From Pollenia angustigena (lineage: Eukaryota; Arthropoda; Insecta; Diptera; Polleniidae): 64,000 bases of DNA. The stretch is taken from NCBI GenBank assembly GCA_930367215.1, contig OV884058.1, forward strand, positions 110,073,802 through 110,137,801, read 5' to 3'. This document shows positions 24,130-36,971 of the stretch, piece by piece. How positions within the stretch are numbered: the stretch's first letter is position 1; each line of letters begins with the position of its first letter. The translations under genes were made by a program, and so were the position numbers. The notes under the pieces are model-generated. The model made no database searches, was not told where the DNA came from, and worked only from the letters and a program-made list of their open reading frames with translations.

Positions 24130-24328
24130 AGTTCGCCACTTTAATGATACTTTACCTAATTATAAAAAAAAAGTGCGAAAGCCCAAATACTATGGTGTAT
24201 GGCATCATGTAGAAACATTTTCGAGAGTGTAGCCTATTTGGGACTAATGAGCAATCATGGACGTGCCAATACAAAATTATGATATGAGGTTAAGATTCGT
24301 GTACTTGTAAGAGTTCTTTGTGCCGAAT

Positions 24329-24405
24329 ATTCAGCCTTATTGTGGTTGCCGTATACGACTGTGACGTTATTTGCAATGGATTCAAGTAACACACAACCTG
24401 TGTTC
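24329..24405. repeat. half copy of the MITE at 18990
   Basis: CAGCCTTATTGTGGTTGCCG and the following GTATACGACTGTG and AAGTAACACACAACCTG words match the left half of 18990-19130; the other arm is absent. Confidence 0.6.
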
Positions 24406-24559
24406 TGATTATCTAGATATCTACATCTGTGTAAGATTTTTTGAAAGGCGTTTGTGTAGGACCTATGATGAATTTTGGACCTACATGACATCGTCACTTA
24501 ATTTCATGTATTCGGGGATAGTATTTTCATAGTATTGTCAAAAAATTGTAATGAACTTT

Positions 24560-27500
24560 TGTAAGTGTGAATTCACACAGTTTCTATATGTGTAAAGAGG
24601 TAAATGTATATATTTTTTCAATAAAAAGTGTTTCATATCTAGTTATTTATCTATGTATGTATTTATCTTATAAAATCGATCATAAACGTTATTTACAATT
24701 TCGTACAAATTGCTGCTGAAGTTGAGTTGTGAACCGTAATAGGTTCCTATGAAAACGCTTGCAAATTTTGCCCACAACAATATTATGTAGGTATTTATTA
24801 TTATTTTTTACAACATTTTATTAAAATTTTCATTAAAAACTAAATAAAATTATTATAAACGTCATTTTCAATATCAGACAATTTGTTGCTGAAGTAGAAG
24901 TAGACTTAACTTAAAAAAAAAACAAGTTACATTTTTGTTCGAAAAGTTAAAAGAAAATACATATATGAAATACTTTAGGAAGAATAAAAGATAGAAGAAA
25001 AAACGAAATTATTGCTCCCATTGTGAACAAAGCTATAAAAAACAAATTTTCCATGAATCCATCACGTGCATTAATTTAACAATTATCATAATTATGAATT
25101 AATTTCAATGAAAAAAATAAAAAAATTAAGATTGGACGATAAAGCTAAATTAAATTAGGTACATATTTTGAAGCCCTTAAGGGAGTTATTATTTTAACTC
25201 TCGTGCCTATCACTATTTGTTTAAAAAATTTACAGTTACTATAAAATGGAAATGTATCGCCCATGTTTTGGTTAGGTTATATGTATATTCAAGTGAAGTT
25301 TCAAGTTAGTACTGATTAACACGCTTCATGTTTTACTAGTCAAATCTTGAAAAGGGGAAAGAGAATGCCATTTGTTTTCCTCTCTCCTAAAACTCAAGAC
25401 TTGAAAATTCAAACATGAAACGTGAGAAAAAGCACTTAAACAAATTTCTTTTTCTACCGCATTATTGAAAGTTTAATTTCTAACAATTTCGTCAGTTCTC
25501 TTTATTCAGCATTTTGAAGGTTAAATAGTTCGGTTTATACATTATCTTTTATATACATATGAACATAAACATATAAAATCAAAATCATATTGCCCCTTTA
25601 AATCTGAATCTTATTTATGCATGTTCTTTAATATGGTGGGGTTCTTATTTAAATTACAAATAATTTTTTAAGTTTTAAATCATTGTAGTTAATATAAAAA
25701 AAAAAAATTGTAAATAAACTAAAATTAAGTTTAAAAAAAAACTATATAAAATTTTTAAACAAGAACAAAATCCCTAAATTAACACAAAATTATGTAACTT
25801 ATGTCCAATATATTATATTAAGATTTATTAAATTATTATTAAATTTAAAAAAAGAAACAAAATTTAAATTATTATATTTGATATAAACAAAAGTTTCAAA
25901 AGCAAATAAAAGAAATTTAACAAAAATTGTAAATGAAAAAAAAAAAACAATTTGTTTCCAAACTAACTATACATACAAACATATATTTGAAAGAAAATGC
26001 AATTATCTACAAAATTAAGAAAAATTATAATATTTAATTTAATACAATTAAGTAAACCCAAGAATACAGTTTTATATAAGCATAAAATTTAAAATTAAAA
26101 AAAAAAACCATTTGTAAACTGAAAAAATTAATTAAAAAAGAAAAGAATACACAAAAATTTATAAATATACACATACATATATTATATATTAATTATACAA
26201 TATTAGTAATGCTAACAATAATTGTTAACATTTTAACTAAAAATACTTGTTTAGTAAAATTTAAGTTTAAGAATATTTTGAAAATAGTTTAAAATATAAA
26301 TAAAACAAGTTCGCTAAAAAAGAAACAACAAAAACTAATAAAAAGAAAACAACAAAAAGATAAAGTTTAATTAAAAATAACAGCCTAAATTAATTTAAGA
26401 TTTTATTCAACCATTCTTGTTTTTTTTTTATAAATATACATACATTATAATAAAAGAAAAATAAAAAAAACAAAAATAGTTTGTAAGTTTTTATATACAT
26501 ATTAAAAAGAGGAATTACTTAAAAAACAAAACAACCAACAAATAAAACAAAAATTAAATTAAAAAAAAGGAACAACATACTTTACATACTTATAATTTTT
26601 TTTTAGTAAAAAAGAAACATTCATTTTCTATTAAACTATAATAACTACTCTTCTCATACATATTAAACAAAAACTTTTAATAATTTATTTTATTTTGCTT
26701 ATTTTATTTTCTTTTTAAATTTATAATTACGTTTTTAAATATTTTATTTTATTTAAATTAATTTTTAGCAAATTTTTTATTTTTATTAACCATTAATTAA
26801 TTAATCTTAATAACTATTATTTTTTTTCTACATAAGCCAAGCCTAGTATATTTAATATACAATTTATATATTTTTAAAAGAAATAAATTAACAAAACAAA
26901 AAAAAAAAAAAAGAAAAAAACAATTAAATAATAAAAAAAAAAAAAGAAAACACTTTGTCGTTTAACTATTATTATAAGCCAGCTAGCAGAAAGTAAAGAA
27001 ACAAACAAACAAAACATAAGTAATTAATTAATTAATATTAAATTAAATTAAATTAAATTTAAATTTAAAAACACAAAACAAATTATTTGTTTTTCTTTTT
27101 AAAATTGTGTTTAAGTATTTAATTATATTATGAATAAATGTAAAAGAAAATTACCACAACATCCAAAATCTTAAAAGAAATTTAAAAAAAGGTTTAAAGA
27201 AAAATAATACAACATAATTATAATATTGAAATTTTGTACATAATATACATACATAAATTACTACATTTTAGCTTATGATAACACACACACACTCTTTCTT
27301 TCTCTCTATTTTCTTATATTCATTAAAAATACATACACAGTCTTCATTTATATACAACAGCACATTTAAAGAAATATTATTGTATTAATTAAAAAAAAAA
27401 AAGAATAAAAACAAAAAATTTATCATGTATGGCACTTGGTGGTTTTCTTTGTTTTTTTTTTTTTTTTTAACGTTAAAAATTTTTTGGGTTTGATATCATC

Positions 27501-27705
27501 AAGCAAGATTGCGAGATTGTTATTTTTTTTTTTTTTTTTTTTCTATCGACCCCTACCTTAAACAACTAATGTCCGTAATTTCAAAAAATAGCTGTGTATA
27601 GATAGAACTACGGGTTAAAGAGTAGGCAAAATTAACGTTGAAATTAACGAAATAGTGTTACCGGATAGGTAAAGAAGATAACTATTAGGTACGAACACGA
27701 CTAGA
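24560..27705. other. AT-rich desert, no feature seen
   Basis: About 3.1 kb of extreme AT-rich DNA with many A runs, TAAA/TTAA words and CATA microsatellites, especially 25600-27200. No open frame of substance and no paired repeats are seen. It could be unprocessed distal 3' UTR of a gene, matrix-attachment-like DNA or simply decayed sequence; I cannot tell which. Confidence 0.5.
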
Positions 27706-27711
27706 TATCTG

Positions 27712-28035
27712 GGGGTCTACTCTCTATTGCGATGCGAAAACAATTTCGATGCGAAAGCTAAAAGCCAAATTGGTACTCTCTATCACTTTCGCAAAATTTT
27801 CTGAAAAAGAAGCGATAGTGGCAATAAAAATTAAAGTTGGCGCGGATTTACAGTAATGGAATGCCAAAGTGTGTAAAAATATTTGAAATTGGAAAATTTA
27901 AATAAAATAAAGTGATGATTTACGAAAAGAGAAAAAATTAAAAGATGCGAAAGTCACATGCGCAAACGTATTAAAGAGTACCAATCGCTAGATTTGCTAC
28001 AACTTTCTTTCGCATCGCAATAGAGAGTAGCCCCC
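27712..28035. mobile_element. MITE-A copy 1 (324 bp, CTG target duplication)
   Basis: The ends read GGGGTCTACTCTCTATTG and, inverted, GGGGGCTACTCTCTATTG, followed by CGATGCGAAA words on both sides. CTG flanks at 27709-27711 and 28036-28038. Two further copies lie at 31355-31680 and 40626-40952. Confidence 0.9.
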
Positions 28036-28590
28036 CTGTTTATAGAAATTGCGAGCATTAATACAGAAAGAAGCTTGATATCAAATTCGAAATGATCTAT
28101 TTCAAACATCAGAAAGTTTTTTAAAAACCATTTACGAATAAGAACAAAAAAAGAAAATTTGTTCTCTATTAAAAATAATCAAAGAAAGGCTTGACACATT
28201 TGTTTTTTGCCGTGTAGCCGCCAGATTAAGTTTGAAAAAGCACAAATTTTAATAAAATAAAGCGAAAAATATGTATGTATAAAACATTTTTTGTTTGTTG
28301 GGTTACTTTGTAATGTTCTTCGAAAGAAAATTTTTTAATAGCAAATAAATTTTAAATAGGTAAAATGGAGAAGGAAAAAAACCGAGGAAATTTTTTACAA
28401 ATTATACAATTAATTTTTTATACATTTTCAAAAGTTTGGTTCGTTTATCAAAACATAAAACTGCTGTTTAAATTTTTCTTGCAATAGAAAAGTTTAACAG
28501 CATAAATACTTAAACAATTTGTGTATTCGCGTTGACGTAAATACTTACTAGTGCAAATTGTTGCAAATTTGTTATTTTGAGTTATTGAAC
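28036..28590. other. no feature seen
   Basis: AT-rich spacer between two MITE-type elements. Confidence 0.4.
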
Positions 28591-28593
28591 CAG

Positions 28594-29734
28594 GGGACTT
28601 ATTCTGTATGGCGATGCGAAAGTCAAAGCAACTCGAAAACATACAAAAGCAAACAATTGCAATTCTGAGCTACGATGTTCGCAAAGTACGTTTAATTCGC
28701 TTTTTAAAAGCGAAAAAGTGGCAAGTTGGTGTTATCTAATGCGAAAACAAATGTCGAAATCGCAAAATTTATTCGACGGCAAAACGGCATCACTTCGCAT
28801 ATAATGCGGTATTTTATAAAAATCGATTAGTTATCGAAAATCCGACAAAAAAAAATCATCTAATTATTTTTCTTTTATTTTTGTTCTTCATCTTTATGCT
28901 GTTTTCCGACATTTTGTTTTTTTTTAACCAATTTAGCGATTTCAAATAAATTTTAAAGTTTGTTTCCGATTTTTCGATATAAGCGACTTTTTACTGTACA
29001 TTTTCTGATTCTTTGCAGCTTTACGATTATTAATAGATATTGCACTTTGCTATAATGCCGCTGATAGAAATTTTTTTCGAATTTCCGCTATAAATATGTA
29101 CAAATTACATTTTTTGTATATTTGTACATGAACGGCTTTGCCTGATTTCGCTGCTAGCAACTCAACTTCAGTTATGTTTCCATCCGTAATCGACCCATAA
29201 GTCAATTTCATGGCTTGTTTAAAATATTGAAAATTTTTGCGATTTGGAAATTTTCGCGCAGCTTTGTTGCTTTTTGAGGCAATACCAGTTAATGCCTGGC
29301 CCACGATGTCGACAAGAACATTTCTTTCGTATATTCATATTGAAAACAAAAACCAATTTTAGTTTTTTATTATTGTTTTCAATACAACACTCAATTTACA
29401 TGATGAATTTTATGACGTCCAATTCTGGACGTCATTTTTTTGTTTGAGAGCAAGCGGTGTAGAGAAGATAGAAGGGTAGAAAAATAGACATAATTTCTGT
29501 TTTCTCTTCCTCTTTCTTCTCTACACCGCTTGCTTCCAAACAAAAAATGACGTCTAAAATTGGACGTCATAAAATTCATCATGTAAATTGAGTGTAAATA
29601 TGCGGAAGAAATGTTCTTGTCGACATTGTAGGCCTGGCATTAACTTTAAATTTGACGTTTTTTTTTTTTTACCAATGTTGCCCTAATTTGAAATAAAATT
29701 CGAATGCGAATACGAAAGTCTTAGAATAAGCACC
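28594..29734. mobile_element. 1.1-kb non-autonomous DNA element with CAG target duplication
   Basis: The left end GGGACTTATTCT and right end (inverted) GGTGCTTATTCT are flanked by CAG at 28591-28593 and 29735-29737. It includes GCGATGCGAAAG words like those in MITE-A and hosts the nested palindrome at 29293-29639. No transposase is recognised inside; a short - strand frame at 29050-29304 has no known match. Confidence 0.65.
29293..29639. mobile_element. 347-bp near-perfect palindrome between TTAA sites
   Basis: The ends TGCCTGGCCCACGATGTCG and, inverted, TGCCTGGCCTACAATGTCG pair almost throughout, including GTCGACAAGAACATTTC, GATGAATTTTATGACGTC and AGCAAGCGGTGTAGAGAAG. TTAA lies on both sides (29289-29292 and 29640-29643). 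The TTAA target is typical of piggyBac-like elements, but the end sequence is not the usual piggyBac form. Confidence 0.8.
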
Positions 29735-30349
29735 CAGACCTTATACTTAACTCAAAATTTTTATTTATTTACTATTTGGAAGAAATCGACAAGTAATATT
29801 CGTATCTACCCGCTGTAAAAATGTCATGCTATTTTATCTACTTTTCGGTAATGAAAAGGTTGTTTCAAAAATTATGTTTCATATGCCTTTAATTTTAAAT
29901 TAAAATTAGTTTTGCTTCTGAAAATGTTAAAATTTTGAGTTAATACCCTTTTTCAGATCTTGTGCTAAATTATCTTAAGTTACAAAAACCAAATTTTACA
30001 GGACAGCCATTTTTCTGCTTTTCTCTGCTCTCGCTTGCAATATCAATATGAAAATATGAATGTGCTTTTTGGATCAACGAAGTGGAATTCCCCTACAATA
30101 TTTCGTCAGGTGACGACTCTTTGAATGTACAACAAGATTGCATCAAAAACTCAATTTCAAAAAAATTGGCATATACGATAATTTCTCGCAAAGGTGTCGA
30201 TATGTATTTATTTGGATGCATGATAAGCAATGAAATATCATAATAGAAAAAATTTTGTGCACAAATCCTGACCATGGCAGATATTCATTGTTGATAAAAA
30301 AAAAAAACTAAAACTTACTAAAAGTACTATAAACGATTTTATAAAACGC

Positions 30350-30960
30350 AAGGCGAATTTAACTAAAGGTGGTGTCGGAACTACAACGATCCAAAAAGAA
30401 CAGAAACAACATAGGGGTTTTTGCATCGCATTGTTAGCGTTTACAGCTCGAAATGTCAACTATTCTTAGCAAAACACTAACAAATCGAAACAAATTAGCT
30501 CGAAGCGTTTCGACACCACCTGTAGTTGAATTCGCCTTGACAAAACGGAACAAGCAAACAAGTTGTTAAAAGAAACGTTTCACCTGCAATCAATGTACTA
30601 CGTTCAATAAAGCAAATTCCAGGTCTCCCTGACAATGATAAGCGCAAAAAAATATAACACCAGTATAAACACCCCAAAAGAAATCGTGCAATTTCATATT
30701 CAAATCGCACTGAAAAGTAGAAGGTTGTTGCAAAACAGGCACGAATACTTTGCGACAAAATAAAAACAAAATTCAACCAATGCCTTATTGTGGATGATGA
30801 AACATACAGCTACCAGGATAAAAATTTTATGTTGCAGCGAAACGGGAAGATTCCGGTACAAAATACAGAAATAGTTAAATTTGGCATAACTTTGACTTTG
30901 TTGCCTGCAGAAACGTTTGCTGCCCCACTCTTCAATAAAGTTTAAGCCGGATTTAGCTCC
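30350..30960 (+). pseudogene. DDE transposase relic
   Basis: Several broken + strand frames carry transposase-like pieces, the clearest being CLIVDDETYSYQDKNFMLQR near 30780-30845. VDDETY resembles the second catalytic Asp region of Tc1/mariner-like transposases. There are many stops, and no terminal repeats could be paired. This is a weak call. Confidence 0.4.
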
Positions 30961-31190
30961 TAGTCTTTATATAAATTTGAATTGAATTGCTATTGAAGAA
31001 ATCAGGTCGACGTAATAGAAAAATCAATGAACTCAACTAACAGACCCAGCTTTGGCCAGTTGAATAATATTGGGAAAGTTAAAGCGGTTTAAGGAAAATT
31101 TAATGATATTCCTTTCTTAGTTTAAACCACTTCTTATGTATAAGTAATTAAAGTAAATAAAAATCTATATAAAATATGTTATAATCACCC

Positions 31191-31298
31191 TTGTCGTGGT
31201 TCGCGAATTTAAAATACGCCTGCGACTGTGAACTTATTTCCTTTAATCTTTTACCAAACAGTCGCTGGCGTATTTTAAATTCGACAACCACGATAAGA
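31191..31298. repeat. palindrome of about 108 bp
   Basis: Arms with TTGTCGTGGTT, GAATTTAAAATACGCC and GACTGT pair with their reverse complements around an AT-rich loop. It is a very small MITE or foldback. Confidence 0.6.
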
Positions 31299-31354
31299 TA
31301 TATTCACATCTAATAATCAGCTTATCCATGGGTGTCGTCGTAGTCGAAAACCAG

Positions 31355-31680
31355 GGGGGCTACTCTCTATTGCGATGCGAAAGAAAATGGTACTAAATCT
31401 AGCGATTGGTACTCTTTAATGCGTTTGCGCATTTGTCTTTCGCATCTATTAATTTTTTTCATTTCGCAAATCATCACTATTTATTTTATTTAAATTTTCC
31501 AATTTCAAATATTTTTACATATTTTGCTATTTCATTACTGCCAATCTGCGCTATCTTTAATTTTTACTGGCAGTATTGCTTCATTTTCAAAAAATTTTCG
31601 CGAAAGTCATAGAGAGTACCAAGTTGGCATTTAGCTTTCGTATCGAAATTGCTTTCGCATCGCAATAGAGAGTAGCCCCC
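31355..31680. mobile_element. MITE-A copy 2 (326 bp, CAG target duplication)
   Basis: The ends are GGGGGCTACTCTCTATTG inverted, with CAG at 31352-31354 and 31681-31683. The right CAG is shared with the next element. Confidence 0.9.
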
Positions 31681-31683
31681 CAG

Positions 31684-31888
31684 GGGTCTAATCACCGCAT
31701 TCGATACTATCGTATCGAATAAACTTTCGAATTTTTTTGCATACGATAGACACTGACGTGTCGAATGAAAACGATATCGAATGCTTTAATTTCAAATTCA
31801 ATACATTTCATCCGATATCGAGTTTCATGATACCAAAATAAATAATTTCGATCAATTTGGCTCGATATCGTATGCGGTGATTAGACCC
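31684..31888. mobile_element. MITE-B (205 bp, CAG target duplication)
   Basis: The ends GGGTCTAATCACCGCATTCG and, inverted, GGGTCTAATCACCGCATACG are flanked by CAG at 31681-31683 and 31889-31891. It abuts MITE-A copy 2, so the order is CAG, MITE-A, CAG, MITE-B, CAG. The interior has ATCGTATCGAAT words. Confidence 0.88.
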
Positions 31889-32061
31889 CAGTTGTTTTAA
31901 TAAAGACCTACATAAGTACGAATAACTTTCAATGCATTTTACATTGTCGTTGTCGCAATATTTTAATGATATCAAAGTAAATTTCAAACGACTCTTATAA
32001 TAAGTCTGCCTGCGCTGCATTAGAATAGTAAACTTGTTGACCACGTCGACGCAAACTTAAA

Positions 32062-33700
32062 CACCCCTATCGTGAATAATATTTTCCTCGTAATTTTTCC
32101 CCTTTTCACATATTTGCGATCATGAAGAACTCCCATGAAAAAAATGTACTCAAAGGAGAATAATAACGCGAAGAAATATTCACGGGAAAAATTCCCCTTA
32201 TCGTGAAAAGTTTTTCCCTCGTTATTTGTTCACGTTTCCCTTAGATTCTCTCACTTTATTTTTGATTGGGAACAGAACATGTATGTAAGTAGTTCCTCCT
32301 TTAAATGAAATATAAAGGGCTAAATACGTCAATAAGGCAAAAACCGATATATTCAGGCATGTTCTAGGTTTCGACTCGAATTGAAAACGAAAAATTTTTT
32401 AAATCCGCATAATTCATAAATTGGTGTTCTCAAATCCGCATTTTTTTGTGTATTCGAAGTTTTTGTTCGAAAAAACTTTTTTTGGACTAAAGGTCGCTAA
32501 TTTGCTAACCGCAGCATGATAGCAATGTTTAATATTTTTTTAAAATCCTGAAAGCTGTAAAGAATCAGAAAAAATAGCTTCTATCGCGAACATGGCTAAA
32601 ATTCGCGAAAAATTGCAAACTTTTAAACAAACACTAAAATTTATTTGAAATCGCTAAATCGGTAAAAAAAAATGTCGGAAAATAAAAAAAAATTGCAAAA
32701 AAGCGAAAAATATAATCGAAATTCCCTAAATTTATAAGGATTGGCAAAAATTAGGTAAAAATTGCTAAATTCGTGGAAATTCGCAAAAAATTGTTAACAT
32801 CGGCATGATAGCAAAGTCTACTTCTTTTTATAAATCGTTAAAGCTGTAAAGAATCAGAAAACTTACTGAAACAAATCGCTTCTATCGCGAACATGGCTAA
32901 AATTCGCGAAAAATCGCAAAATTTTAAACAAACAAAAAAACTAATTTGTGATCGCTAAATCGATTAAAAAAAACAAATTGTCTGAAAATAACATAAAAAC
33001 CGTTAAAAAAAATAAGCTGTAAATACATCAAAATAATGAAAAATTCGATTTTAAATTTAGGGTAAGTTAGGCCCTTTTGCATTTTAGATAACGATATATT
33101 TTTGGTTAAATTGGATAAAGAAGATTTTAAGCTAAAAACAAAATTTATTTTTTTTTTTGTTAAAAATGTTATCAAATATTAGAATAAAAGTCGATTCGTT
33201 TTACTTTCACCAACCCCTTACTACTCTAATTGAAAACGAATAAAAACTTGTGGATGTGAAATGCAGAACACCAAAAATGCTAAAGTAATCCACTTTCAAG
33301 TGGATTCGGATTCTAGAACACACCCGAATGGTCAACAAAATGTAGAACAACAGGTCGATTGCCTGCGGATTTGTGAAGCTTTCGAAAGACGAGGTGGCAG
33401 AATTTTGGAAAATATTTTACTACATAAAATTTAAAAAGTGCAAAAAACTAAAGTTGTAATCAAACTATGTATGTATCTCTCCAATACTAAATATTTTGCT
33501 TTATTAGTTCAACTTTTCTTTAAAATATATGCGTGTATATTTTTGAACAAAAATTTCATTGATTTTTAATTTTTTCTAATCTTTCTTTTTTTTACATTCA
33601 CTGGAACTGATAGCGTGAAAATTTTTTCACATGAGATTCACGATTGCTTTTTTCCCTTCGAGGATAATGAATATTTCACTTGTTATTCACGATAGGGGTG
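32062..33700. mobile_element. TIR DNA element, copy A, with nested insertion
   Basis: The inverted ends CACCCCTATCGTGAATA (32062-32078) and TATTCACGATAGGGGTG (33684-33700) enclose sequence shared with copy B at 4178-5091. It is about 660 bp long once the nested element at 32352-33327 is removed. It has no transposase gene. Confidence 0.85.
32352..33327. mobile_element. 976-bp element nested in copy A, TCAGGC ends
   Basis: The ends TCAGGCATGTTCTAG and, inverted, TCGGGTGTGTTCTAG bound the insertion. Copy B has the empty site at the same place, and the flanks suggest a 2-bp AT duplication. Internally it contains two similar blocks of about 300 bp around the phrase TTCTATCGCGAACATGGC (near 32578 and 32879), so part of it is a tandem duplication. 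Confidence 0.75.
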
Positions 33701-34400
33701 AATGTTGCTATTTATTTTGTGATTATTATTTTTATTGATCCAATTAACCACATTTCTGTAAATTTACTGTTAAAGCGCAGTATTGCATAAAAGAGCGTGC
33801 AGTTTCTCTATGATTTTTATTTGAACCTGAAATTTGACAAGATTATTTAATTCTTTCATATTTTAAATGTTTGCTTAACCTAATACTAACCTACATACTT
33901 TAATGATCGGGCATGTTCTGTAAATCGAAATGAAGTGAATTTCAAATCGCACAAATTTTGAAAAGAATCCTGTTAAGAAAGTTCTTGAAAATATTCCTTT
34001 TTATATACTTCATACTTTGAGTACTAATTATCTTTACAAGAACCACTGTTGAAAACCGGATAAATTACATCCATTTTGTAAATAATTGAGATCGAAATCT
34101 CGTTCGATTTCAATTCCACTTCATTTTACATGTCGTTTTGTTTCTGAAAATTACAAATCAAAGTTACGTAAAAAATAACAATACAAATAACATGCTTATT
34201 CTCAAAAATAGATTGTTTATCGCGTTTTTAGCTGCTACGTATATAAAAAATTTGCTTTAATATTTTCCATTTAAAACGATTTTTGCTTCTACTGTTAACT
34301 TGTTAAAAGTGATGTTACGTTATTTTGCATTTTAGAAGATGAAATGTTAACCTTTTATTGTTGTTGCTTTTGTAACTGCTCGGCTACTATCAAATGTTCT
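33701..34400. other. no gene; GGGCATGTTCTG fragment near 33908
   Basis: AT-rich. The words CGGGCATGTTCTG at about 33908 and AATCGAAATGAAGTG resemble the ends of the MITEs at 38364 and 38633, but I did not find a clean right end. Confidence 0.4.
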
Positions 34401-34403
34401 TCC

Positions 34404-34763
34404 TTAAGCCTAGATTACACTATCTTACAAGTCTTACGTATTCCATAATACTTTGTGAGATAGAAATCTAATGAGTTTTGTTGCGACTGTCAAAAAATCT
34501 AATGTTAAATCACAGTTTGTGTTCACATCATCACACAAAGTATAAATACTCACACATGAAATAAAATGCAACCCTGATCCAATGAAAAGTATTATTGTTT
34601 AGAAATTTTTAAAAAAACGATGAAGTCGTATGGGATGTCAAACTTTTTTCTTAATACTTGTAATTTTTGTTACACATTGCATTCACACTATCACACTTTG
34701 TCATATTACTTGAGTTTTTGACATGTATTAATACAAAGTATAATAGTGTTATATAGCCTTTAG
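34404..34763. repeat. possible degenerate MITE
   Basis: AAGCCTAGATTACACTAT on the left and (inverted) AAGGCTATATAACACTAT on the right are similar, and CACACTTTGT-like words recur inside. The boundaries are not secure. Confidence 0.4.
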
Positions 34764-36960
34764 AGAAAAAAAAAACGGTTAAAACAGTTCTCACTGTGTT
34801 CACAATTGTTCAAAATGGGCCAGTATAAGTCGGGTTGTTCTATATAGGTATATAAGAAAATATATTTTTATTCCAAATTTTCTCAAGAGTAGCTAAGTCG
34901 ATATAAGACAAAATTGAGAAAATTAGAAAAGGTTAAAAATCAAGTTACTAATACAATAGTATACAGACATAAAGCAAAAAAACTACTCGAAAATAACTTC
35001 AACAAAACTAAGGATATCTCGAAACTACAATATTCGATTACTTTCCCATATTGGCACAGATGTACATATGTATGTATGTACGTATAAATATTTTTTTTTT
35101 TGAGTCAGCTTTACAAATGGCATGCATAAATACATTTATAAAAAGTATTATACATTTTCGAGCGCTTACAATTTTAAATTATCAAGAAACGTTTGGCTAA
35201 AATCAAAAAATTTTTAATATATTTTTTTTTCAAAATAGTCTGTTATCTTTGAATGGTTAAATAAAAAGATCATTTAAACAATTTTTAAATTCAAAGAGTT
35301 TCATAATTGATGTGAGTTAAAAATGTTCAACATTCGCATTTGAATTTGGATAGTTTTTAAAGGATTCAAAGGAAATTGACTTCTGTTTTTATCATATACT
35401 TTGGAAATTTTATAAAATGTACATTTAAATGTAAAAACTATAAAACAAATGAAATTTTTGTAAAAAAAGGGAACAGTTTTTTTAATTTTTTATAAAAAAA
35501 GAAAAGAAAAATATAGCATTGTAAATAAGGTAGAGCATAAAGAGCAAAAGTTTATACATATATAAATTTTGTAATTAATAACAAAATCTAAAATTAAACA
35601 TAAAAACATCTAATATTGGGATGCCAGATTAAAAATTCGTGTTTGAATTATACAAAGAAGCTTGGCTTCTAAAATGAAAAATAAATTAAAAAAGTATTTA
35701 GTTAAAGTTTTGAAAATACACCTTGACTGTAAATTTGGATCCAATATTATAAAAAAAATCAATTTCAAATTTAAGAAAGTCAGCATCAAAACACAGAAAA
35801 TTTAGAAACAGTTGTGTAAGTTTCAAATATTGTATCATAAAAACATTACAAAATTAATAATTAATTTTTAAATTTTACATAAACATCCCATATTTATACA
35901 TTATGTAGGCCAAATTATTTAAAACTTTTAATACCAAACTAACGAGAGTTTGTAGCTCACAATAAAAACAATTTCATAAACAAAAATTTAAACATGAAGA
36001 AAAATAAATCCAAATAAAATAAAACCATACGTTTCACTTAATACACTCGATATTGAAATTAAAGTGTTTTAAAAAGAAAATGACATCTGCCATCTTTAAG
36101 GATTGAAAACAGAAAGATAAAACTCACATTAAAGAAAAATGTTGTTTTAGTAAATTATACATACATTTACATTAATTTAAGATTATAATTTAAAATTATG
36201 ATATTAAAGTATATTCAAAACAAGGAAATGCAAAAAAAAAAAAAATATATATACATACATTATTTCAGTGTAAATTTAGTTTTAAGCTAGCATTTTTTGA
36301 AGGCGAATAAATGAAAATAAAACAAGAACAAAAACATTTTTCAAACATTTCAACCGCTGTTTAAATTACCATAGTTAAGTTTTGTAGAAAAATAAAAATA
36401 TGATCAGTGACAGTATACAAGTTTTCTTGCAGAAAGACTGTACTTGAAATTCGTTATTTAGTTTTACATTGTCTTTCAAAATTCATTTAATTGCAATCTA
36501 AATACCTAAAAACCTCCTGAAGATAGCAGCAGCTTAAGTTTTTAACAAGGCTGGCAACCAACACCGATACGAGGGTGCTTTAGAACCATGCCATGATGGC
36601 ATTATTACACAATTGAATGGGAGATAAAGCCATAACGGCCTTATTGCCCAATCATTGAGAGGTAAGGTCATATTTAAAATTTTGCGAAATGAGAGATATA
36701 GCCATATTTTTTTCGCAAATGAGAGATAAAGCCATATTTTTTCAGAATATTGTTATGCATGGTGTAACATTCTGTAAAAGGGAAATCTTTACATTTTTTT
36801 GTGCGATTGCAAAAAATTCGCATTAAATCAACAACATCAAATACACTCATTTGTGTTCATGCAATCAAACTTTCTCAGCCACACACATCGGTGTTGTTTT
36901 AAAATTCATTTAAGTCATGCCCAGCGTATTGGCTTTGCCATTCATACCATGTTTAGCTTC
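34764..36960. other. AT-rich DNA, no feature seen
   Basis: No supported gene or paired repeat. A short direct repeat, GAGATAAAGCCATA with variants, occurs three times around 36620-36740. Confidence 0.5.
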
Positions 36961-36971
36961 GTTCGCCAATT

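Noticed and set aside
29050..29304. - strand 84-residue open frame as a gene
   Set aside because: No recognisable motif, lies inside a mobile element and crosses into the nested palindrome.
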